Shown here: positions 12,960 to 23,695 of the stretch, in pieces | Position numbering within the stretch: the first letter of the stretch is position 1 | Layout: every line of letters begins with the position of its first letter | Assembly: GCA_008360975.2 (NCBI GenBank) | Contig: CM039184.1 | Span: forward strand, 38,985,797-39,049,796 | Direction of reading: 5' to 3' | DNA: 64,000 nucleotides | Source of the DNA: Lichenostomus cassidix | Lineage: Eukaryota; Chordata; Aves; Passeriformes; Meliphagidae | Translations under genes and position numbers: made by a program | Notes under the pieces: generated by a model | What the model saw: only the letters and a program-made list of their open reading frames with translations | Database searches by the model: none | What the model was told of the DNA's origin: nothing

Positions 12960-13450
12960 TGGGAAAATGACAAAGCAGACAAAAGTTAAGAAGCATATAT
13001 TAGTCACTTGGATTCCAAGGAAGCTTTTAATCCAGTACCCAATACATTATTAATGAATAGGGTAAGATTGTAAGAAAGTAATTCTCAACTGGACAACAAA
13101 CTGGCTTGCTTACAAAGTCAAGGAATGACCATAAATATGAAAGGAAGATGACAAATGCAGAGAGCCTAGCATTAGGTCCACATCTTTGTCACACTAAAGA
13201 ACTGGACAACTGACAGAGCTTCAAGGTGCACGATTTGATGTGTGAGGAATACAGGTAACAGCTGATCATGAACTGAAACAAGGAAAATATACTTCAAATT
13301 CAGCAGAGGAAAAAAAAGGCAGATATGTATATGCCATAAAAGCAAAAAATTTAAAATGTATAAAAGTAAATATATTGAAATTAAGAATGATAAAAAATAA
13401 TAGAGATTATGCCTGAAATTATGGGCTGTATTGAGCATGTTAAAGACCAA
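12960..13450 (+). mobile_element. Probable CR1/L3-type LINE reverse transcriptase relic
   Basis: Near 13008-13048 the sequence can be read as a degraded form of the reverse transcriptase segment in which an aspartate-phenylalanine-lysine-alanine-phenylalanine block is followed by a valine-proline motif, typical of CR1/L3 palm domains. Upstream and downstream blocks fit less well and no open frame remains. It may be part of the same old insertion as the 9.1-10.0 kb relic, interrupted by other sequence, or an independent copy. Confidence 0.4.
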
Positions 13451-14214
13451 GTGGTATTCAATACAAAGTTTACAACATCAGGTAATTAGGTAAATGATTA
13501 TATTAAATTCTGTTCAAACTCTTTGGTAAAAATGTAAAATACCATTAGTCATTCAATATTTGGCATTGGCTAGAAAGGACAAAAACAATGCACAGAAGAT
13601 GGAGAATGCTAAATCCAGGCTCATAATACAAAGGAGCATGGCAAGAATTGAAATCTACAATATTAGTTTAAATCTGTTTCAGGAAGACAAAGATTAACAC
13701 TTTTTTCCATCAGTTTGCTTGTTTGTCTACGCAGTGAACTGGTAATTATGCCAGCAGACACATTAGTGACTGACAGATTGTAAAATTAATATTACTCTTT
13801 CTTTGAGAACCTTACAGTTATCATAAAAAAATCAGAAAGAGGAATAGAGGTAGAGAACAGAACTTGTTGGAAGACTGCTGTGATATTTCTGGTGATAAAG
13901 AGGGATTTAGTGCACTTTATTTCAAAACTGTATATATTAAGCCCTAAGTGATGTTCTTTGTTGCAATTTCTTTAACTAGTGCAGTATATGCTAAACTCAG
14001 CACTGGTGTATATATCCTTGCATTTTGACTGCTGCAGTGTGAATTCTCCTCTCCTCCTGAAGATGCACACCCAAGAATGGTGACTGGACACAGTGCTATT
14101 GCTACCAACTCCTCGATTTTCATAAGTCACATGGATGTTTTGTCTCACACCTGACTTTTCAGTCTCCAAATGCAGAAAAAGAATGCATTAGAGAAGACGG
14201 TAATAAACTAAACC
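13451..14214. other. Intergenic AT-rich DNA, no gene seen
   Basis: Unique-looking AT-rich sequence. A 65-codon antisense frame at 13972-14169 has no recognisable product. Confidence 0.5.
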
Positions 14215-14460
14215 ACAACAAGTTCCACCTCAACATGAAGAATAACTTCATTACACTGGGCGTAGCAGAGCACTGAAACAGACTGCCCAGGGAGGTTGCA
14301 GAGTCTCCTTCTCCGGAGACATTCAATCCACCTCAAAGTGCCCCTGTATAACCTGCTCTAGGTGACCCTGCCTTGGCAGGGGGGGTTCAGACCACATGAT
14401 CTCCAGAGGTCACTTCCAACCCAAATGATTCTGTGATTCTGTGATTCTGTGATTCTGTGA
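14215..14460 (+). mobile_element. CR1 LINE 3' end with octamer tail
   Basis: This is a clear CR1 3' terminal fragment, 5' truncated as most avian CR1 copies are. It runs through 'gttccacctcaacatgaaga', the 'gactgcccagggaggttg' block, 'tctccggagacattcaa', 'cctgctctaggtgaccctg' and 'gatctccagaggtcacttcc'. It ends in three tandem ATTCTGTG octamers plus a partial one (about 14429-14460), the microsatellite-like terminus that CR1 uses in place of a poly(A) tail. It is among the least decayed repeats in the window, so probably among the younger insertions. Confidence 0.93.
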
Positions 14461-15639
14461 AGATAAGACAACAGCAAGTGTAAAGTACACTTCACATATA
14501 ACCATACTCATTAGAATCAAAGTAGCTTATTCTTTGAACAAGAATAGCTCCCAAATAAACATTTGACTAAAGCTGAAGCAAAGAAATAAGTGATGCCACT
14601 TGAAGAGCTCACAGAGACACTAAGTCTATTTGGAAAATAAAAAGCAGTAAGTGTGGCCACTTTATGGACACTCAGTCCATAAATATGAATGGTTTATGGA
14701 TCCTTCCTTACATCTTTGCATCTGGGACTAATGCTTGCTCCCAGGCAGCTCTCTTTGTTGAGCTGTACTAGATAATGATCTTGCTTTGTTATTCTTACTT
14801 CAGCTACCTAGATTACAGCAAAACAGAGTGAAACCTGTACCTCTCCAGATGCTCTAGCCTGTTTCTCATATTCTGAAAATCAGAGTCAATTCTGGACACA
14901 TAAAACTCATTCTGCACTCTTTATACTGCTTTTTCATTGATGTGAAATCTGAAGATCTGAGATCTCAGTATTCTGCAGCCTCAAGCCAAGTTAACTGAAA
15001 TCTAGAGGATAAAGAATATGAATTTATGGCTTGAAAGAGTTGCTTCATTGCCAGCCTCTATCAGAATGACATCTACCTGTATGACAGACAAAATTCTGCA
15101 GGGACTGAGGTAATGGGAAGAAATAGAATCCATTCTTGCAGAAAGAAAAGAAAATCACGCATGGCCACTACCTTCTGCTGTGTCTGTAAGACCAGCTAAA
15201 CCATAAAACAAAATGATATATGTATGTTTCCCCAGTATTTTTAGGGCAGAGTTTAAATGATTCCATACGTCATTATGAAGAAGAATTCAAATACCAAGAC
15301 ACTAACTGCAGCATAAGAACATTAATACAATAGAATAGGTCTTTTTTTCACAGTGAGTTCTAACCTTCACTATATAGAGCAATGTCTTGCTACTGATGTC
15401 AGACGCCTATGGAGAAAATTGGATTGAAAGCAATGATTGTGGGAGATCCTTCCTGACAGGATTTTTGCTGAAGATCAAGGTACTGAGAAGAAAATAAACA
15501 TTCTCCTTGTCCCATCTGAATCCTTCTCACAGCAAGGGGATGAACTAATCTCTGCCATGCTGGCCCATTCTTTGTTCACCTTTTACCTCCTCTATCTTAT
15601 TAAACCTATCTAAGTCAGTATGGACAGTGCTCGTGCTTT
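14461..15639. other. Intergenic AT-rich DNA, no gene seen
   Basis: No open frame of note, no recognisable repeat and no CpG cluster. Confidence 0.5.
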
Positions 15640-16130
15640 TCTTTTATGATTCTCTTGAATTAGCCTGTGGCTGTTCTTGTTTAATTCTTAACGTATCTTA
15701 GATATTTTCATTATTTTACTGGATGATGGTAGTATAAAGGTTCTGTCAAATGCTCTGCTGAATCCTAGATCTATACTTCATACCTAATACTTTAATAAAG
15801 AATTTTTCCTCAAAGGCTTTCAGATATCCACCTTTGGTAGATTTCCAGATTTTGTATCCACACATTAAGATGCAAATTATCCCTACTATCCCTCCTTAAA
15901 GCAATCTCCTAAGGCTTCTTTTCATAATATTGTCAGCTTCTAACTTTTGAATGCTCATTTTGTAATACTAATAACCATTTTTGGTAGAATATGCAAAATA
16001 GAGCAATCTGCAGTTAGCACAACTGGCATCAGTGGTATTATTCCTACTCTTGGTGAGTACAATGATGAATACAAATAGGCCCAATGCACTTGAGAATAGT
16101 TTCTTGGGATCCTGTTCTAGATAATTTTCC
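15640..16130 (-). mobile_element. Old CR1-like LINE relic, antisense
   Basis: Read on the minus strand, this resembles an old CR1/L3 3' region. On the + strand the words 'tctgtcaaatgctctgctga' (near 15744) and 'atgaatacaaatagg' followed by 'cttgggatcctg' (16063-16115) appear in the order expected for the reverse complement of such elements. The copy is highly diverged and the ends are approximate. Confidence 0.5.
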
Positions 16131-16833
16131 ATTTAATTGTTTCTTTTACAAAGCTTTCAAGATGTCCAGAAATTTTCTGTAAGTCTTCCTAATAAGCTGG
16201 AAGAAATATAATAATGTACTTAATAGGCATGTAGCGAATGAAGCTATGAAAATGAAATGAGGGCAGAAGCAGAAATTGAAGCAATCTCACCACTGTACTA
16301 TAAAAAAAGGATTTACTGTGAGTTCCTTGCTTTATGTTATTATATTAAAAGAATTAATATATAAAATGTACTTACTGGTTTCTCATTTATAAGTAAATGG
16401 TCATCAGCTATGGTCTGTATGGTGGTCTTACCTTATTTATTGCTCCTGCATCACATCATCCAAACCTAAGCAGTAATCAATAAATCATCGATATAGCACT
16501 TTTTTATTTCACGAGATCTAAATTATGTAGCTTTTTATTGCATATCTATATATACATAATGTCCATCCTTTCCAAACCCTTTAGAAGTAAACTAATTTCT
16601 AATCAGGAAAGAAGCACCTATCACTTGAGAGCTGTGACTTCTTTTATATACAGAGTAAGGAATTTAAAAAGTATAAGATAAAATGGCAGAAGTTGTTCAT
16701 GCATTCAAACTTTGCAGCCTTAGAGCTTTGAAGATGAACGGAACTAGGTTCAGTGTTTAGGAAATGTTTTTTTTTTTATTTTATTGGGAATTGTGCTCAT
16801 GTGTCATGAAAATAGAGAATGCTCAAGATCTCA
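16131..16833. other. Intergenic AT-rich DNA, no gene seen
   Basis: Very AT-rich unique sequence with poly-T and TA-rich words. Nothing recognisable as gene, RNA or repeat. Confidence 0.5.
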
Positions 16834-16881
16834 AAGAAGAGAAGAGAAGAGAAGAGAAGAGAAGAGAAGAGAAGAGAAGAG
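16834..16881 (+). repeat. (GAAGA)n microsatellite
   Basis: About nine tandem copies of a purine-only GAAGA/AGAGA pentamer, nearly perfect. It directly abuts the 22-base tandem duplication that follows. Confidence 0.95.
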
Positions 16882-16924
16882 GTGTAAGTTAAGTCTCTTT
16901 GAGGTGTAAGTTAAGTCTCTCTGA
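16881..16924 (+). repeat. 22-bp tandem duplication
   Basis: Two adjacent 22-base units (16881-16902 and 16903-16924) start GGTGTAAGTTAAGTC and differ at one position (CTCTTTGA against CTCTCTGA). A recent local duplication next to the GAAGA microsatellite is the simplest reading. Confidence 0.95.
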
Positions 16925-18706
16925 ATTCCTGCAGTGATTTTAAAAGGACAGAGTTAAGGAATGCATTACTACCACAAAGTATCTTCTCCTTCTTGATTTT
17001 GTAAGATTTGAAGTGATTGAAAGAATGATAAAACTTAATAAAAACAGAGTCTTTGCTTTTCAATAAACCGCTTCCTTCAGGAAAGAGAGATGGCTAATGA
17101 CACAGCAGTAAATGTTGAAGATACAGCTTGACATACTTTCAGTAGTGGAAGTCATGTTGGGCTTGTAGTACGCCTTAGGCTGCCTGTTTAAGTATAGCCA
17201 TACTTCACCCACAGTCTTGAATGGAAGTTGTTTACTTAGGAATTTAACTAACTTTATTTCAAACCACAGTGGAAAAAAAACCCCAGCCTTTAAAACTTTG
17301 TACTACTACCCCTAAACTTATCTTAAAGGTGTCTTTTGAAAAGAAAAACTAACTCATTAATCTGAATGACAATTATTACTGTTCTCAAAATGAAACCACT
17401 TAAAGAATCTGGGTGTTCTTATGGAAAAGTTTAAAACTATTATACTTCAAATTAAATTTGAAGGTATTGCATATTGAGTTGCCTTTTTCTTTTCTTCCAT
17501 CGATTTTAATTACTAGTACATTTGCATGAAAATAGGATCTTTATTTCTTGAAAGCTCATCAGCTCCTGCTGCTTATTCTTGATTGAAGATGTCACATGCA
17601 AAGGGTTAGATCTTCAGGTGAGATAGAAGCAAGAGCAGATGTGCTTAGAAGAAAGGAAGTTCCTTATGTAAATACTATTTTCAATAATGCAGAAGAGGAT
17701 AAAAAGTGAAAATACATGCTCTGAAAGCAAAAATCCAATAACTCTTCCAGGATATACAGATGTGCCTCCAAACAAAATTAATTTTAAATTTTAAAACTGA
17801 ATGTAAAACATGAAAATACAATAGGGAACCCTAAAGGTTCACGAGACCATTGCTTACTCAAATTTCCCTACTTGATACTTATGCCCTTATTGTACAAAAA
17901 GGAAACATGAGACCCAGGCAGTCACGTTTATTTAAACCCTCAAAATAAGATTTTTCCTATAAAAAGTTTCTAATTTTTGATGGTCCTTTCTGAAACAAAC
18001 AGCTGCTTTCTACCTTCATATTGTAAAAACCAACAGTCAACCAGTTATGTGAAGAAACCATGAGCAGCCAATACTGAATGACAAACTATGAAGTAATTTT
18101 TGGGTTCTCCACATGCAGATCCAGTTGTAACACAATGGTGCAATTCTTTGAGAGAGTTTGCACCACCCCATGTCTGTGCTTTCAAAGAGAACTGAACGTA
18201 TTTAACACCACATTTAATATAAGACCCCTGCTTCTACTTCTTAATAATGTAGCTTGATTCCAGCTACCAACAACACTGAGTAAGTGAAAAGAGTAATGAG
18301 AGTCTAAGCTGTATTTGCAGCATGGGAAAAGCCATCAAAGGCTCCCACACTGCTCTGCTTTAAAAGTGCTATTGTGCTCTACCGAATTTTATTGAATGTT
18401 AACTGGTCTTCAGATAGCTCTGGCTATTGAGATAATAAATGTGGCAGTTATGTTTGACAGTCACTGCAACTGCCTGCAGCCTACCTGGGAAGCACCCTGA
18501 AGTTCATTACACTCTGGGCACCAGACTGGTGATGAAATTAAATGAGCTGGTACTCATCAGGTATTCCAAAACTGTGCACAAAAATTTGGCCATATAAATG
18601 TTTTGGAATGACAAAAGGGCACTAATGATTGCCATGGTCATATTCCCAGTCTGTGTAAGGTAAACTATGGGCAGTATTGCCTTTCTGATAAAAGAGGGCA
18701 CCACTT
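16925..18706. other. Intergenic AT-rich DNA, no gene seen
   Basis: Unique AT-rich sequence without a supported open frame, repeat or RNA gene. Confidence 0.5.
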
Positions 18707-18801
18707 GGGAAAGGGAAAGGGAAAGAGAAGGGGAAGCAGAAGGGGAAGTCCTACTATATCGGAAGTCCTACTGTATCACAGGTCCTATATCACAAGTCCT
18801 T
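18707..18801 (+). repeat. Purine-rich (GGGAAA)n-like run and short AAGTCCTA tandem repeat
   Basis: A purine-only stretch of GGGAAA, GAGAAG and GGGGAAG words (18707-18748) passes into several imperfect copies of a roughly 16-base unit containing 'agtcctactatatc' (18746-18801). This is degenerate simple repeat. Confidence 0.85.
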
Positions 18802-18829
18802 CTAAGAAACCTATAGCTCTGTGTAAGCT

Positions 18830-19010
18830 CTAGAAGTGGTATTTAGCCTCATTTTTTCTGGTACAGAAAATGGCACAGAGGCAGAGGTAAGGCCCAGAGA
18901 GTATTTTACCTGCAGCCAGGAAATATTGACAGTGCACTCAGATACTTGGATTCAAATCTGCAAAACAAATGAATTGCTACTAATAAAAACAAAGCACAGA
19001 GTCCCTTTTA
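18830..19010 (-). mobile_element. Possible MIR/L2-like ancient SINE, antisense
   Basis: The + strand order 'tacagaaaatggcacagagg' then 'aggcccagagag', a short gap and 'ttggattcaaatctg' mirrors the reverse complement of MIR-type elements, which read roughly as a 'tacagatgaggaaactgaggc' block, a 'cagagaggtt' block and a 'gattcaaacccag' block. Identity is low and the two ends are uncertain. Confidence 0.4.
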
Positions 19011-20556
19011 CATTGTTTTATCCTGTTTAAAAGACAAACATTTGCACACTGCAAGCCTCAAATGGATAAATGCTACCATGAGAACTTATAAGCCATCTGC
19101 TAGCTTCCTAATGAAGCCAGTAACTATTATTGTTTACAGTTGAACACCGGGGGTCATGTGTATTTGCTGTAATGAAAGAATCAATGCATCACTGCAGATG
19201 CTAAAAGAGAACTTTTTTTTTCCAGACGGCTAATTATAAATACAATAAAACAGCAAATTAAAAAAAAATCTGTTCATTTCCATAGAGAAATAGTGCTTGG
19301 CACACCAATTACAAAACACAGCACTGCTCTGTTTCCTAGTAGTCTCCACCTGACAGCCTCAGCTTACAGAAACAGAATCACAAAAAGTTACTCTTCAATA
19401 CTTAACAAATAGCTGATCACCAAGGGGTTCTTAGCCCCTAATTCTCTAATCTTTACAAACCTCCTACATTATTTAATTGTATTGTTTATCTGACTGCAGT
19501 GCTGAAGTGTGCCTTTGCAGATATCTCTCTGTTGCTGTTGCACTCTGTTTTTCTTGCCAAAAAAAGACATATGATATAAGAAAACTTGGGTTGAGCTATT
19601 AAAAACATCCTGAAGTGTCTTGGATATTTTAAATTTGTTGAAGAAAAATTGATACACAGCAGTAATACAATAAATTTCTGGCTTATGATATCATTATCCA
19701 AACAATAATCCACTTACAAAATCTGTCAAACTAATTTTAATTCCAAACATTTAGTAAAACCAAAAAAATTATGAACAACTGGACCTTTGTACATGATGGA
19801 ATTCTAAATATCACTGAAGACAAGCCATTAGTTTTTCAAATTTTATTAATGGCCTTTATTTTCTGTAAAAAGAATATTTTAATTTCAGGAAATTTCTTAC
19901 AGCCTATGAATCAAGAGAGCTTACTTGCCTTGCTGAGTCAAAACCTGCAAGTAACTCCTCCTTACCCTCTGATACCACCAGGGCCATGACACAGCCTTCT
20001 TGCAGCTTGTACTCTCCTCATACTGCTTGCAACATACACAGAGCTACGTATCTATCATATGGCTAAAATGCAGCATAACATAGTGGCTAGATGGGATTCA
20101 GTAAATAGGAAACCTGCATTACTGTAGGACACAAACCAATAAACCCATAGGAAAGAAAGGGAACAAACAATAATCCACTTTTACAATAATAAATATTTGC
20201 AACAGGCTGTACTCAAGGCAGAAATAAAGGAAGCTGTCAGCAGGAGAATACTGCTTCTTTTTAAATTTTGTCTTCATATTGTGGCCATGGCCTGGGATAG
20301 CTAACACCACGTAGACCAGGGTGGGAAGAATTCATTAGTGACGTCAGAGAGACCAGAGGAACACTGCTAAATAGGAAGATCTATGAAGTCTGACACTTGG
20401 GTACACTGCTGGACCCTGACAATCCTGCACATCACCCGTTCCCTGCTCCTGGCCTCACATGCCTGCTTGGTTGGATGTCACTGACTGTGTGAAGTGCAGG
20501 GGCTGGGAACCCCAAGGAGAGGCCCACTGCAACTCCATGCTCCCTTAGTATCCAGA
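19011..20556. other. Intergenic AT-rich DNA, no gene seen
   Basis: Unique-looking sequence. The 19.13-19.27 kb part has homeodomain-like CTAATTA words and could be regulatory, but this is weak. Frames up to 75 codons appear random. Confidence 0.45.
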
Positions 20557-20612
20557 GCTTTGCTTTGCTTTGCTTTGCATTGCCTTACTTAGCTTTGCCT
20601 TGCTTTGCTTTG
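20557..20612 (+). repeat. (GCTTT)n imperfect microsatellite
   Basis: About eleven imperfect copies of GCTTT/GCCTT. The antisense 81-codon frame through it encodes a Lys/Ser/Ala/Gln repeat, which explains that frame as an artefact. Confidence 0.9.
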
Positions 20613-20689
20613 GTAGACGGGGCTGAACCCTCACAGAGGAAATCAGTAAAAAGAGCTCAGTGACTGTAGTACAGAAAAGGATGAAGAGA

Positions 20690-20694
20690 ATAAT
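20690..20694 (+). repeat. Provirus target-site duplication, left copy
   Basis: The five bases ATAAT directly precede the TG that opens the 5' LTR. The same five bases follow the CA closing the 3' LTR (22538-22542). A 5-bp duplication fits the ERVL class better than ERVK, which usually makes 6 bp. Confidence 0.75.
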
Positions 20695-21234
20695 TGTCCT
20701 GGTTTCAGATGGGAAAAAGGTAATTTTCTTCCTAGTAGCTGGTACAGTGCTGTGTTTTGGTTTAGGATGAGAATAATGCTGATAACACAACTGGCGTTTT
20801 AGTTGTTGCTAAGCAGTTTACACTAAGCTATGGAACTTTCAGCTTCTCAGTGCACCCCACCAGTGAACAGGGGACAAGAAGCTGGGAGAGGACACAGCTG
20901 GTGCAGCTGACTCAAACTGGCTAAGGGGATATGGCATCATGCTCAGTATTTAAACTAGGGGAAAGCTGGACGGGGGCCACTGCTCAAGAGCTAGCTGCAC
21001 ATTGATCAGGAGGAGGTGAGCAATTGTACTGTTCATCACTTGTTTTGTTGTTGTTGTTGTTTATTATTATTATTTCCCCTCCTTTTTCTGTCCTATTGAA
21101 CTGCTCTTATCTCAGCCTTCGGATTTTACTTTTCCCCCCTCCTCAGTTCTCTCTTCCATCTCCATGGCAGGAGGCCAGTGAGCAAGTGTCTGTGTTTGGT
21201 TGGTGTTTGGTTGCCTGCTTGGTTAAACCATGAC
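20695..21234 (+). mobile_element. 5' LTR of an avian endogenous retrovirus
   Basis: About 540 bases beginning TGTCCTGGTTTCAG. The later part has the alternating 'cacttgttttgttgttg' run, a 'cctattgaactgc' block where a poly(A) signal would sit (decayed from ATTAAA), 'ttatctcagcc', and 'ggcaggaggccagtgagcaa'. It ends at 'ttaaaccatgac' immediately before a primer-binding-site-like sequence. It matches an LTR family I know as common in birds. A second, truncated copy of the same LTR lies at 22216-22537 in the same orientation. The two LTRs differ at many positions, so the insertion is old. Confidence 0.85.
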
Positions 21235-21253
21235 GCCCCACCCAACATGGGGC
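21235..21253 (+). promoter_or_regulatory. Primer-binding-site-like sequence of the provirus
   Basis: Directly after the 5' LTR the sequence contains CCAACATGGGGC. This differs at one base from the matching 12 bases of the lysine-tRNA type primer site. The first bases of the site are altered. Decay is expected in an old insertion, so the primer tRNA is inferred, not shown. Confidence 0.5.
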
Positions 21254-22215
21254 ACAAAGGGTTGAGATAATGGCAGATCTGACCAAAGTGTGTTAAAACA
21301 ATTTTGTTACAAGCATTTATGAAATTGTTTAATAGTTGCTGGTCACAATTTTGACTTATTTCCTCTCAGAGTTTATGCGCTTGTTCTCAGGGTTGCGTTA
21401 TGTAACACTTTATTTTCTGTGCATGCTCCCTGTTGTGCTGTTTATCACCTCTGGGGCCTGGATTAAGGTTATAATTTTGTTGTACTTTGTAGCACTGGCT
21501 TATGATAGGATAAAATTACTGGCCATGAAACTAATCTGGTATTTGTACTCAGCATTACTATCATCTCAGTACTTTGGGAGCCATCTCAGAACTACTAATT
21601 ATTAATAATTACACTCTTTACCTTTTCAACTCAGAGAGCTAATCTATGGGGAACACAAGGGAGGACACTTTCCCCGGTCTTCCACCTTCCTTTTCTCCTT
21701 CACCTTCCCCTTTTCTTCAGGCTAGTTAAAACAGCTGTTGAAAATTTTTTATAGCCTCAGGATGTTCAAAACAGCATGTTCCTGTAGATATGTCTCCTAT
21801 GCCTGAATATGTTTCAGGTCACACTTAAACAACTATTTAAGAATACTATTCAGAGATCTGCCCCAAGGTTGGATTATATGAGCAAATACCTACGACAGTA
21901 CAAACCTCCAGTGTTTCAGAACTTCACTTCTGAACAAGTGGAGAATACTGAAAAATAAGTAAAATATTTGGAAAAATCATGTAATCACTCTGACCATTCC
22001 AGAGAGACACAAATCACTGCAACATGCTGGGGACTGGCCCAGGCCAACCAAGGCGTGCTCAACACTACTCATTAACCTTGAGGACTCTGCTCAAGGGAGA
22101 GGATAGAGTGACTACACACCATGGGTCACCCTGTGGTTTTATCTGCATGAACATGGAGAGGACAGGAGAAAAGCCAGCCTCAACCCTAGAAGGACAGGTT
22201 TGTGAGTTGCAAGAG
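21254..22215 (+). pseudogene. Internal remnant of the endogenous retrovirus, coding potential lost
   Basis: Fewer than 1000 bases separate the two LTRs, whereas an intact provirus has several kilobases, so almost all of gag, pol and env is deleted. The first part (to about 21.6 kb) looks like untranslated leader with an 89-codon chance frame rich in hydrophobic residues. The last part (22.02-22.21 kb) has a 67-codon frame ending within the LTR boundary. I recognise no protease, reverse transcriptase, integrase or envelope motif. It is non-functional. Confidence 0.65.
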
Positions 22216-22537
22216 AGCTCAGTATAGAAACTAGGGGGAAAGCTGGCCAGAGGCCACTGCTCAGGAACTGTCTGGGCATCTGTCAGTGGGTAGTGAGCAA
22301 CTGCATCGTCCACCACTTGTTTTGTATATTCCAATTCTCCTTCTATTATTTTCATCATATCATCATCATCATCACCATCAATCATTCCTTTCTTTTCTCT
22401 CCTATTAAATTGCCTTTATCTCAACTCATGAATTTTACTTTTTTTCTCCCCCAGTTCTCTTCCCCATTTCAGTGGCAGGGGGACAGTGAGCAAACAGCTG
22501 TGTGGCATTCAGCTGCCTGCCAGATTAAACCACAACA
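22216..22537 (+). mobile_element. 3' LTR of the endogenous retrovirus, 5' truncated
   Basis: This aligns to the second half of the LTR at 20695-21234 from 'ctcagtatagaaactagggg' onward, through the 'ccactgctcagga' block, a 'cacttgttttgtatatt' run and ATTAAA at 22404-22409, a good poly(A) signal. It ends 'accacaaca' (CA terminus). The first roughly 240 bases of U3 are missing, so the deletion that removed the internal region also removed the start of this LTR. Confidence 0.85.
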
Positions 22538-22542
22538 ATAAT
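22538..22542 (+). repeat. Provirus target-site duplication, right copy
   Basis: ATAAT follows the final CA of the 3' LTR and equals the five bases before the 5' LTR. This fixes the provirus borders. Confidence 0.75.
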
Positions 22543-22599
22543 TTAATTTCAGTCCCTACTCTGACATTTCCATCTTTGTGGACTTAAGTGAATAAGTTA

Positions 22600-22787
22600 A
22601 TTTACATGTCTTAAGTCTCTATTTTATAAAATGTCTGAGACAATACTTTCTTCTCCAGACCACAGGAAAATGTCTATGAATATACTTGCTTCCCCAAATT
22701 ACAGGGGAATTAGTTGCAAGAATTAATTAGTTAATGCTTGCAAAATGCTTTAAAGGCAGAAAGCACTCTATAAATGCTAATTATTAA
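22600..22787 (+). mobile_element. Ancient L2/MIR-type 3' tail
   Basis: The order 'tctctattttataaaatg', 'acaggggaattagttgcaag', 'aattaattagttaatgcttg', 'caaaatgctttaaaggcag', 'aagcactctataaatgctaa', then 'ttatta' is the usual order of the 3' tail shared by MIR SINEs and L2 LINEs. The retrovirus borders it only 58 bases upstream. The element is old and partly decayed. Confidence 0.65.
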
Positions 22788-23649
22788 ATCAAAGGTTTAT
22801 CTGACTTTATTACCAAAACACTAATAAAGTAAGTTACATAGCTCTTGCAGGTTGGAAAAAGCACTTTTACTGTCTAAAAGATATAAAGGTTTTAATTAGC
22901 AAATGTTTTGAAAGCACTTTGCTGAGGAAAAAAAATGCTAAGTTAATACAGGTTTTCCCTAATGTAAATAGCTACAAAATATGAACTGCTGGATGCTACT
23001 GTAACTTCTGCGTATATTATCTAAAGTTTTGTCCCATGGCAACAATATTTTTATTTGAGGCGCAGTTTTTGTAATATTTATGAAAGAAATCGTGCTTACG
23101 TTTGTCAAATAAATATTTGGATGCAGCAAGAGATTAAAGGTATCATTCTTAGCAGAGAATAGCAAAATCTAATGTATTGTCAAATTATGCATATATATAC
23201 CTACTATTATTGTTGCCATTGAACTTAAAATTGTATTATGCTAAGTTTCCAAGCTTCTGCTGATTTACAAGGCTCAGCTCTTCCAAACGCTGTATTGTGC
23301 CTGCATGTATGTGACCTATTATCTACATGTGATCTTAAAATCTGAGCATGCAAACAGATTTGAAACTTTTCTACACAGGCAGTTAGAAAGACTGAATTCT
23401 GAAAGTGCCTCGAGCCTTCTGAAACACTGTAGATCTCTAGCTCTGACCAGTTTGATCCTTCCAGGAGAAAACTTTTGCTGACCTGCTTGTGCCACTTGTT
23501 TCCCCTCTGGATGTAGTAATATAAACTTGGGTATAATAATAATATTTTGAGTTATTGAGTATAATAATTAATGTATTAACATAATTGGCTCTGACTCATC
23601 CCTTTCCTACATACATTTTAGACATAAACTTGCTTTTAGAGACTTCCAA

Positions 23650-23650
<1 letters not shown>
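22788..23650. other. AT-rich stretch with dense transcription-factor-like words, candidate regulatory element
   Basis: No open frame of note. The part at 22.8-23.17 kb has several intact-looking homeodomain words (TTAATTA, CTAATTA) and an RFX half-site, CCATGGCAAC at 23034-23043, preceded by a partial left half (GTC). I call this a candidate only; conservation across birds would be the test. Confidence 0.35.
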
Positions 23651-23694
<44 letters not shown>

Positions 23695-23695
23695 T
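23651..23695 (+). repeat. (TTA)n microsatellite
   Basis: Fifteen uninterrupted TTA/ATT trinucleotide units. Likely to be length-polymorphic. Confidence 0.98.
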
